Shown in pieces: positions 45,334 through 51,618 of a stretch of DNA of 51,618 nucleotides. The notes beneath the pieces are model-generated. The model was not told where the DNA came from. It saw nothing but the letters and a program-made list of their open reading frames with translations, and searched no databases. Location: assembly GCA_937902985.1 (NCBI GenBank), contig CALFNG010000529.1, positions 1-51,618 on the forward strand, read 5' to 3'. Positions within the stretch are counted from its first letter, which is position 1. Each line of letters opens with the position of its first letter. Made by a program: the position numbers and the translations under genes. This DNA comes from an uncultured Myxococcales bacterium. GTDB lineage: Bacteria; Myxococcota_A; Polyangia; Polyangiales; Polyangiaceae.

Positions 45334-45366
45334 GGAGAGAGCGAGATCGGCCGCGGGGGCGCCTGA
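45334..45366. repeat. Dispersed intergenic repeat, single arm (locus D)
   Basis: GGAGAGAGCGAGAT, CGGCCGC, GGGGGCGCCTGAG, close to the consensus of loci A-C. It starts about 29 bases after the GT2 stop, same relative orientation. The 3' half is more diverged than in A and B. No inverted partner seen. Confidence 0.55.
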
Positions 45367-45448
45367 GGCCGCGGCTGCTCTAGACCTGCGGCGTGATTCG
45401 CGTTTACACTTCTGGCTTGTCGAGCGGGCCGGGGGAGAAACGACGATC

Positions 45449-45814
45449 ATGACCAAGGCGGAGATCGTCCAGGCGCTCTACAGCAAGGTGGGCGGCTTCT
45501 CGCGCAAAGAGTCTGCCGAGCTCGTCGACCTGGTCTTCGAGATGATGAAAGACACGCTCGGCCGGGGCGAGAAGATCAAAGTGAGCGGCTTCGGCAACTT
45601 CGTGTTGCGCGACAAGCGCCAGAGGCCAGGCAGGAATCCCCAGACCGGCCAACCGATCCGGATCAGTGAGCGCCGGGTGCTGACCTTCAAGGCGAGCCAG
45701 ATCCTCAAGCAGATCCTGAACCAGCGGGCGCTTGGCGCGGCGAACGGGGTCGGCTCGATGGGCGACGCCGTCGGCGCCGGCTCGACGAACGCCAGCGTCG
45801 TCGCGAAGGACTGA
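45449..45814 (+). CDS. ihfA: Integration host factor alpha subunit (HU/IHF family)
   Basis: 121 residues. MTKAEIVQALYSKVGGFSRKESAELV, KVSGFGNFVLRDKRQRPGRNPQTGQ and the DNA-arm turn RNPQTGQPI (Pro in the arm for intercalation) are typical of IHF alpha. A 25-residue Gly/Ala tail is added beyond the usual end. The ATG has a strong ribosome site GGGGGAGA about twelve bases upstream. The MerR-type gene follows after 6 bases, an arrangement known for ihfA in many Proteobacteria. It bends DNA in recombination, replication and sigma54-dependent transcription; a sigma54 regulator is encoded 3 kb away. Confidence 0.93.
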   Translation: MTKAEIVQALYSKVGGFSRKESAELVDLVFEMMKDTLGRGEKIKVSGFGNFVLRDKRQRPGRNPQTGQPIRISERRVLTFKASQILKQILNQRALGAANGVGSMGDAVGAGSTNASVVAKD

Positions 45815-45820
45815 CCCCGG

Positions 45821-46213
45821 ATGTCCGAGGCGAGTCGTGAGTCGCTCCCGTCGAGCCTGCCCGCGAAGCTGTACTTCCGGATCGGCGAAGTCGCGGAGCT
45901 CGTTGGCGTCGAGCCCCATGTGCTCCGTTACTGGGAGCGAGAGTTTCGCGCCATCCGCCCGACGAAGAGCGCCAAGGGGCAGCGGGTCTACTCGAGGCGC
46001 GACGTCGAGAACCTGATGCGGGTGCGTGAGCTCCTCTACCGGGAGGGCTTCACGATCGCGGGCGCGAAGAAAAAGCTCCAGCGGGCGGGGGTCGAGCCGC
46101 GCGGAGAGGGCGACCTCGACTCGCGCGGCACCGCGAAGCTCCGTGAGCAGCTCCTCGCCATGCGGGGCGAGATCGAGGCCTTTCTCGAGGAGCTCGAGCC
46201 TCCGCAGCGGTGA
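45821..46213 (+). CDS. MerR-family transcriptional regulator
   Basis: 130 residues. The winged-helix domain is [25 protein letters not shown], followed by [38 protein letters not shown], and a C-terminal coiled-coil helix ([20 protein letters not shown]). No metal-binding cysteines or ligand domain are present, so it belongs to the short MerR type commonly linked to ihfA, whose target is unknown. Six bases separate it from ihfA. Confidence 0.92.
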   Translation: MSEASRESLPSSLPAKLYFRIGEVAELVGVEPHVLRYWEREFRAIRPTKSAKGQRVYSRRDVENLMRVRELLYREGFTIAGAKKKLQRAGVEPRGEGDLDSRGTAKLREQLLAMRGEIEAFLEELEPPQR

Positions 46214-46371
46214 GGCGCCAGCCGCGCGGCGACCGCTCACGGCGGCCTCGCGCACCCGGCGCGGCCGCCCTTCGAGGTGGCGTCAGTGCCACGCCGGCAG
46301 ACCCGGCCCGTCCGGCCGGGCGGAAGGCGCTTACGCTCCAGCCCAGAAGTGATACAACGCGCGCCCTACCC

Positions 46372-48528
46372 ATGTCCCGGCGCTGCCGCTCGTTCTTCCT
46401 TGTCTCTCTGGCGTTCGCCGCGCCGATCGTCGTCCCGTCGATCGCGGTCGCACAGGATCGCGCGGCGCCGCCGGCCTCGGCGCCGGCGCCCACGCCTTCC
46501 ACCAACCAGCCGGCCGCGGTGCCGCCAGCGACCCCGCCCGCGCCGATGCCGGCTGCGCGCCCGGCCGAGGACCGTCCGCCACTGATCACGCCGGCGCCGC
46601 CACCTTCGCCGACCGCCGTGCCAGCGCCGGCGGTCGTCAGTCCGTCTGCCGTGAGCGCGGCGCACGATCAACAAGACCTGGCAACCCAGGGCACGCAGCG
46701 GCCCGACACCGGCGAGGTCGCCGCACCCGGGCAGCAGGTCTTCAGCGACGACTGGTGGGGGCGCGTTCACCCCGTCGTCGAGCTGCACGGCTACTTCCGC
46801 ACGCGGGGCGAGCTCTTTCAGAACCTCGCGCTCGGCCGCCACGGCAGCGTCTTCCAGGGCAACGATCCCCAGAACCTCGCGCCGATTCCGCTCGACCAAA
46901 GCTACCAGACGGTGACGGGCGGCAACGGTGCGACGGTGAACCTCTGCGGGCCCAACGCCAACGGCGTCTGCCACGACGAGACCGAGACGAGCGCCAACAT
47001 GCGGCTGCGCCTCGATCCGGAGATCCACATCTCCGACAACCTCCGCATCGTCAGCGAAGTCTTTGCACTCGACAACGTCGTGCTCGGGTCGACGCCCGAC
47101 GCTTATGCGATCCAGGCGGCCGCGGCTCAATCGACCAACAAGACCACGGCGAAGACCTCGGCCTATCAGTCGGCCGGGTACAACCCGTACGCGGCGATCG
47201 GGTTCAACTCGACGATGCAGGGGCCACCCACCGCGGGCGTCAACTCGCTACAGAACTCGATCAACGTCGAGCGCGTGTGGGGCGAATACCTGACCCCCGT
47301 CGGCCAGCTCCGCTTCGGCCGCATGCCCGGCCAGTGGGGCCTCGGCATGATGGAAAACAGCGGCGACGGCATCGACAGCGATTACCAGACGACCCTCGAC
47401 CGCCTGATGTTCATCACCGGCATCAAGTCGATGGACCTCTACTTCGGCGGCGCCTGGGACTTCGTGTCGACGGGCCCGACGAACGCGACCGCGTACAGCG
47501 TCTACGGCGGCCAGCCGTACAACGTCTGCAACCTGTGCAACGTGAACGAGTGGGCGGCCTTCGTCGCCCACAAGACGAACCCGGAGCTCCAGCGCCTGAG
47601 CCTCTCGCGCGGCGATTTCGTGGTGAACGGCGGCCTCTACACCAAGTTCCGGTCGCAGTACCTCGACGTCTCGAACTCGAGCAATACGAACGGGACCGGT
47701 GTCCCGCAGACCCCGCAGTCGATCGACACGACGTCGAACGGGAACAACGGGAACAACGGGCTCGAGGCTCGCCAGGCCTGGGCGCTCACGCCTGACCTCT
47801 GGGTGCAGGCGCTCTGGGGGAAACTCCGCTTCGAGGCCGAGGGTGCGGCTGTGCTCGGCGAGATCGGCAGCCTTCAGGGCGTGGGCATCAACGCGACCCC
47901 GAACAACACGGCCGACATCCGCCAGTACGCCTTCGTCACGCAGACCGAGTTCCGCGCCATCGAAGACAAGCTCGATCTCCAGTTCGGCTTCGGCTGGGCG
48001 AGCGGCGATCCGTGGGCATACAGCACCGCCAACGGGACCAACCAGGGCGCCCTGAACCCGGGCTCGTCGCTCCCGCAGGAGTACAACAGCATCGGGCCCA
48101 TCTCGACGTTCTCGATGCACCCCGACTACAAGGTCGACCTCATCTTCTTCCGGAACATCCTGTCCCGGGTCGAGGGTGCGTATTACTTCCGGCCGAGCGT
48201 CGACTACGACTTCCTGCGGCACGCGAACGGCGAGAAGTTCGGCGGAGGCGCCGCGATCATCTGGAGCCGCGCAAGCGAGTTCGTCCAGACGCCCGGGCAC
48301 CACCGCGACCTGGGAGTCGAGCTCGACCTCAGGCTCTACTACCAGTCGAAGGACGGCTCGCTCAACGACGACTCGACCAAGGTCGGCGGGTTTTACACGA
48401 TGCTCGAGTACGGCGTCTTCTTCCCGCTCGCCGGCCTCGACTACCTACCCGCGACGACCACGATGCTGAGTGACGCCAGCCTCGCCACTGCGCAAGCGAT
48501 CCGCCTCTTTCTGGGCGTGGTCTTCTGA
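46372..48528 (+). CDS. Large outer-membrane beta-barrel protein (TIGR04551-like)
   Basis: 718 residues from the ATG at 46372; the frame is open to 46210 but without an ATG and with no signal sequence. Signal peptide ends IAVAQ (about residue 27), then an Ala/Pro spacer to about 110. The rest is rich in alternating strands and aromatic residues: VVELHGYFRTRGELFQNLALG, NMRLRLDPEIHISDNLRIVSEV, VWGEYLTPVGQLRFGRMPGQWGLGM, ending LFLGVVF with C-terminal Phe. This resembles the myxobacterial TIGR04551 family; the identification is from memory. Function unknown; a large porin or surface barrel is likely. Two cysteine pairs (LCGPNANGVC, VCNLCN) could form disulfides. Confidence 0.8.
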   Translation: MSRRCRSFFLVSLAFAAPIVVPSIAVAQDRAAPPASAPAPTPSTNQPAAVPPATPPAPMPAARPAEDRPPLITPAPPPSPTAVPAPAVVSPSAVSAAHDQQDLATQGTQRPDTGEVAAPGQQVFSDDWWGRVHPVVELHGYFRTRGELFQNLALGRHGSVFQGNDPQNLAPIPLDQSYQTVTGGNGATVNLCGPNANGVCHDETETSANMRLRLDPEIHISDNLRIVSEVFALDNVVLGSTPDAYAIQAAAAQSTNKTTAKTSAYQSAGYNPYAAIGFNSTMQGPPTAGVNSLQNSINVERVWGEYLTPVGQLRFGRMPGQWGLGMMENSGDGIDSDYQTTLDRLMFITGIKSMDLYFGGAWDFVSTGPTNATAYSVYGGQPYNVCNLCNVNEWAAFVAHKTNPELQRLSLSRGDFVVNGGLYTKFRSQYLDVSNSSNTNGTGVPQTPQSIDTTSNGNNGNNGLEARQAWALTPDLWVQALWGKLRFEAEGAAVLGEIGSLQGVGINATPNNTADIRQYAFVTQTEFRAIEDKLDLQFGFGWASGDPWAYSTANGTNQGALNPGSSLPQEYNSIGPISTFSMHPDYKVDLIFFRNILSRVEGAYYFRPSVDYDFLRHANGEKFGGGAAIIWSRASEFVQTPGHHRDLGVELDLRLYYQSKDGSLNDDSTKVGGFYTMLEYGVFFPLAGLDYLPATTTMLSDASLATAQAIRLFLGVVF

Positions 48529-48559
48529 ACGCTCGAGGCTGCCCCGCCGAGCAAACAAT

Positions 48560-48578
48560 CGCCCTATGTTCCAGGGCG
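48560..48578. terminator. Short hairpin after the barrel gene
   Basis: CGCCCT, seven-base loop, AGGGCG. It is 31 bases after the barrel gene's stop and 27 bases before the sigma54-regulator ATG. No T-tract, so it may be a terminator or a site in the regulator's promoter/leader. Confidence 0.3.
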
Positions 48579-48605
48579 CACGATAGGCTTCGAGTAGCGA
48601 GACCG

Positions 48606-49970
48606 ATGGCGAAGATTCTCATCGTCGACGACCAGCGCAACATGCGCACGACGCTCTCGATGATGCTCCGGGGAGCCGGCTACGAGGTCGACGAGGCCGC
48701 GGATGGCGAGCAGGGTGCCGAGCGTGGGGCCACGGGCGCATACGACGTCGTGCTCACCGACCTGCGCATGGGCACCAAGGACGGCATTGACGTCCTCCGC
48801 TCGACCAAGGACACGCACCCGCTCACCGAAGTCCTCGTGATGACGGCGTACGGCACGATCGAGAGCGCCGTCGAAGCAATGCGCCTCGGCGCCTTCGACT
48901 ACATCCAGAAGCCCTTCACCGAGCAAGAGCTGCTGGTCAAGGTGGCCAAGGCGCTCGACAACCGGCGCCTCGCGGGCGAGGTCACGTTCCTCGCGAGCGA
49001 GTTCAAGGATCGCTACAAGTTCGAGAACATCATCGGCCGCTCGCGCGCCATCCGCGAGGTGCTCGGGCGCATCGTCCGCATCGCGCCCACCGATGCCATC
49101 GTGCTGATCACGGGGGAGAGCGGCACGGGCAAGGAGCTCGTGGCCAAGGCCATTCACGCGAACAGCAAGCGTGGCGAGCGACCGTTCGTTCCCGTCAACT
49201 GCGCCGCGATCACCGAGACGCTGCTCGAGAGCGAGCTGTTCGGGCACGCGAAGGGCTCGTTCACGGGTGCGGTCAGCGCCCGCAAGGGCATGTTCGAAGA
49301 GGCCGACGGGGGCACCTTCTTTTTCGACGAGATCGCCGAGACACCCATCACCTTCCAGGCCAAGCTCCTGCGCGCCATCCAGGAGAACGAGATCCGTCGC
49401 GTAGGCGAGAACAAGCCGATCCGCGTGAACGTGCGGGTCATCGCCGCGACCAACCAGGACCTCATGGACGCCGTCGCTTCGCGGCGGTTCCGGCAGGACC
49501 TCTATTACCGCCTCAACGTCGCTCGGTTCCAGCTGCCGCCGCTGCGGGAGCGGCGCGAAGACATCCCCGAGCTCGTCGGTCACTTCCTCGAGAAGTTCGC
49601 GCGCAAGATGGGCGTCCGGCCGAAGCTTCACGACAACGTGATCGAGTCGCTCATGCACGTCGACTTTCCGGGCAACATCCGGGAGCTCGAACACATGATC
49701 GAGCAGGCGGTCGCGCTCGTGCAAAACGGCGTCATCACGTCCGACGATCTCTTACCTCCGACGCCGTCGAGCTCGCCGCGAGTGCCCGCCGGGGGGGGCG
49801 GTCGCGCCTTGGCCGATGTGGTCGACTCCGCCGAGCGGACCGCCATCGAAGTGGCGCTCCGCGACAGCGACGGCAGCCGCGAACGCGCTGCCGAGCTCCT
49901 CAGTATCTCCCCCACGACGCTGTGGCGAAAAATGACTCGCCTCGGGATCACGTTCGAAGGCCGGAGCTGA
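48606..49970 (+). CDS. NtrC-family sigma54-dependent response regulator
   Basis: 454 residues in three domains. Receiver: D8/D9 acidic pair, phospho-acceptor D52 (VVLTDLRMG), T80, K102. AAA+ domain: Walker A GESGTGKE (170-177), sigma54 loop GSFTGA (217-222; the usual form is GAFTGA), Walker B FFFDE (238-242), RQDLYYRLN arginine region. C-terminal Fis-type HTH ([23 protein letters not shown]). It would activate sigma54 promoters when phosphorylated by a sensor kinase not encoded here. A single-domain receiver protein follows 245 bases downstream. Confidence 0.95.
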   Translation: MAKILIVDDQRNMRTTLSMMLRGAGYEVDEAADGEQGAERGATGAYDVVLTDLRMGTKDGIDVLRSTKDTHPLTEVLVMTAYGTIESAVEAMRLGAFDYIQKPFTEQELLVKVAKALDNRRLAGEVTFLASEFKDRYKFENIIGRSRAIREVLGRIVRIAPTDAIVLITGESGTGKELVAKAIHANSKRGERPFVPVNCAAITETLLESELFGHAKGSFTGAVSARKGMFEEADGGTFFFDEIAETPITFQAKLLRAIQENEIRRVGENKPIRVNVRVIAATNQDLMDAVASRRFRQDLYYRLNVARFQLPPLRERREDIPELVGHFLEKFARKMGVRPKLHDNVIESLMHVDFPGNIRELEHMIEQAVALVQNGVITSDDLLPPTPSSSPRVPAGGGGRALADVVDSAERTAIEVALRDSDGSRERAAELLSISPTTLWRKMTRLGITFEGRS

Positions 49971-50159
49971 GCAGCAGACTCAGGCGCTCTGGCGTGCACT
50001 CTTGAACGCCATGATGCAGACGTGAAACGCGCCGGTTTTCGCCTACCCCACAAACGTGCCGCGAAACAAGCGAACGCGTCCTTTTCCTGACGGCATAACC
50101 ATTGCTCCGACATGTCAACAGGCACGGAGCGGGCACCATCCAAAAGGCATCCGGCTCCA

Positions 50160-50176
50160 TGCCGAAGCTTTCGGCA
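50160..50176. promoter_or_regulatory. Hairpin in the leader of the receiver gene
   Basis: TGCCGAA, three-base loop GCT, TTCGGCA: a perfect 7-bp stem located 38 bases before the GTG start at 50215. It would lie in the transcript leader if the GTG is the true start. Possible leader structure or processing site. Confidence 0.35.
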
Positions 50177-50214
50177 CGGGCACTGACGTAAATCGCGTGG
50201 AGAGGACGGTTATC

Positions 50215-50661
50215 GTGCATCGCTTGCTGATTGTTGAGGAGCAAGCCGACCAGGCGCGCGTTATGGCGATCGGGCTGCGACTCGAGGGGTTCGAGGTCGA
50301 GACGGCGGCGAGCTCGGCAGATGCCCTCGAACGCCTCGCGGCACGACCCTTCGAGCTCGCGGTCGTCGATCTCATGCTCCCCGGCACCAACGGCATCCAG
50401 CTCGCACGAATGATCCGGGAATCTAATCCGGGCACGCGCGTCGTGCTGATGAGCGCCTACCACCTGAGTGAGCGGCAACTCGCGCGCGCAGACTGTGGTG
50501 CAGCCGGGTTCGTCCCCAAGCCGCTCGACCTGGGCGAGCTCGCTGAGTTCCTCCGCAGCAAGGCCTCCGGCGGCGCGGCCCCGTTCGAGCTCGCGGCCGG
50601 CTCGGAGCCGCTCGTCGGGGCAAGGACCCGTACGGTTGCGGGCGCCGCCTCACCGCGGTAA
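50215..50661 (+). CDS. Single-domain response regulator (receiver)
   Basis: 148 residues from the GTG at 50215, which has GAGAGGA about eight bases upstream; the frame is open back to 50056 but that extra stretch has no family features. Receiver fold: LLIVEEQADQA (acidic pair is E8/E9 instead of Asp), D52 in VVDLMLPGTNG, S in LMSAY, K in FVPKPLD. The C-terminal 30 residues are low complexity. With no output domain it would act by protein contact or phosphate transfer. The Glu pair could change magnesium binding. The queA start is 13 bases downstream. Confidence 0.82.
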   Translation: MHRLLIVEEQADQARVMAIGLRLEGFEVETAASSADALERLAARPFELAVVDLMLPGTNGIQLARMIRESNPGTRVVLMSAYHLSERQLARADCGAAGFVPKPLDLGELAEFLRSKASGGAAPFELAAGSEPLVGARTRTVAGAASPR

Positions 50662-50674
50662 TCGCCTCGTCCGC

Positions 50675-51618
50675 TTGCGCGTCGACGCCTTCCAATACGA
50701 CCTCCCCTCGGACCTCATCGCCCAGCGGCCTTCCGAGGAGCGCGAGCGTGCGCGTCTGATGCATCTGCCCGCGGGCGGGCCACCGCCGCAGCATCGGCGG
50801 GTGTCGGACCTGCCGGACCTGCTGGCGCCCGGCACGCTCGTGGTCCTCAACGACACCCGCGTCGTGCCGGCGCGTCTCCTCGGTCGCAAGCGGGACACGG
50901 GCGGTCAGGTCGAAGTCTTCTTGCTGCGACCGGTCGGCACGCGCGAGGTCGAGGTCGCGCCCAACCAGACGCGCGTGGTCGCAATCTGGCGCGCCCTCGG
51001 GAGATCGAGCAAGCCGTTGCAGTTCGGCACGGAGATCGACATCGTGGCCCGTGGTACCGACGCGGCAGGTGCGGGCGTGTTGCGTGTCCGCCTCCTCGGC
51101 CGCGCCGAAGACGACGGCCTCCTCGAAGTTGCGCTCTGGACTCCCTCGGGTCGACCCCTCGCGGAGGCCATCCTCGAGTGCGGCCACGTTCCCCTCCCTC
51201 CGTACATCAAGCGAGACGACTCGGGCGAAGACGTCGCGCGCTATCAGACGGTCTACGCGACGCACGACGGCGCGGTCGCGGCGCCCACGGCGGGCCTTCA
51301 CCTGACGCGCGGCCTGCTCGAGCGCCTCACGGCGCGAGGCTGCGAGATCACGACCATCACGTTGCATGTTGGCCTGGGCACCTTCCAGCCCGTGCAGGTC
51401 GATGACCTCGATGACCACACGATGCACTCGGAGCGCTTCGTCGTGACCCAGGCCGCCGCGGACGCCGTCGCCCGCGCTCGCACGCGTGGCGCGCCCGTGG
51501 TCGCCATCGGAACGACGACCGCGCGGGCGTTGGAGAGCGCCGCCGATCCCGACGCGCCCGGGCATCTGAAGGTCGCGGAGAACGAGACGCGGCCGCTCAT
51601 CCAGCCGGGCTACCAGAT
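50675..51618 (+). CDS. queA: S-adenosylmethionine:tRNA ribosyltransferase-isomerase, 3' end cut by window
   Basis: Penultimate step of queuosine synthesis: adds the epoxycyclopentane precursor from SAM ribose to preQ1 tRNA. My translation from the TTG at 50675 gives RVDAFQYDLPSDLIAQRPSEER (split: DAFQYDLPSDL, IAQRPSEERERARL), VVLNDTRVVPARLLGRK, AILECGHVPLPPYIKRDD, RYQTVYATHDGAVAAPTAGLH, and TLHVGLGTFQPVQVDDL, DHTMHSERFVV, all hallmarks of QueA. The frame is open to the window edge, 314 codons seen of about 350-400. A TTG start 13 bases after the receiver gene is the only reasonable start close to the conserved N-terminus. Confidence 0.92.
   Translation, partial: MRVDAFQYDLPSDLIAQRPSEERERARLMHLPAGGPPPQHRRVSDLPDLLAPGTLVVLNDTRVVPARLLGRKRDTGGQVEVFLLRPVGTREVEVAPNQTRVVAIWRALGRSSKPLQFGTEIDIVARGTDAAGAGVLRVRLLGRAEDDGLLEVALWTPSGRPLAEAILECGHVPLPPYIKRDDSGEDVARYQTVYATHDGAVAAPTAGLHLTRGLLERLTARGCEITTITLHVGLGTFQPVQVDDLDDHTMHSERFVVTQAAADAVARARTRGAPVVAIGTTTARALESAADPDAPGHLKVAENETRPLIQPGYQ

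Noticed and set aside
50131-50144. Sigma54 promoter (GG-N10-GC) before the receiver gene
   Set aside because: Only the GG and GC pairs match; the TTGC block is absent, and such a match is frequent in GC-rich DNA.

Overview
The window is about 51.6 kb of very GC-rich DNA that reads as chromosome of a myxobacterium-like organism (Myxococcota, probably Polyangia). The lineage call is inference. It rests on two eukaryotic-type Ser/Thr kinases with a C-terminal transmembrane helix and Ala/Pro/Ser-rich tail, envelope proteins joining TPR, PEGA-like and beta-barrel parts, a TIGR04551-like outer-membrane protein, an NtrC-type regulator, frequent GTG/TTG starts, and the GC-rich third positions. No phage, transposase, CRISPR array, rRNA or tRNA was recognised.

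Left part (1-8.3 kb): a minus-strand run that would be transcribed as alpha-keto-acid dehydrogenase E1alpha, E1beta, E2, then a TPR/PEGA-like membrane protein, then a Ser/Thr kinase leaving the window at its left edge. A TPR plus winged-helix regulator diverges from the E1alpha gene. From 8.3 to 12.8 kb: a minus-strand pair (nadB and a degenerate CPBP-family membrane protein) divergent from etfBA. From 13.0 to 16.3 kb: a recombination/replication cluster, dnaX-ybaB-recR-ridA. From 16.5 to 28.6 kb: a single 3,822-residue TPR protein, overlapped at its 3' end by a DUF374-type acyltransferase gene. From 28.9 to 32.4 kb: a plsC-like acyltransferase, a diacylglycerol-kinase-family protein and a DUF255 thioredoxin-like lipoprotein.

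Right part: a 707-bp gene-free region with a 44-bp palindromic tandem array (32.6-32.8 kb), an acyl-CoA synthetase, miaB, a gamma-carbonic-anhydrase-like protein, an RlpA-like protein, polA (with an apparently dead proofreading domain), a second kinase/TPR-PEGA-barrel pair, a cellulose-synthase-like GT2, ihfA-merR, a large beta-barrel protein, a sigma54 response regulator, a single-domain receiver protein and the start of queA.

Most genes are housekeeping. The signals that stand out are: the giant TPR protein; a dispersed intergenic repeat family that sits just after stop codons (four loci, two as inverted pairs); the 44-bp array built of nested palindromes; the twice-seen association of a Ser/Thr kinase with a TPR/PEGA-like envelope protein; several microsatellites in or beside genes; and two enzymes (CPBP protease, PolA exonuclease) that have lost catalytic residues.
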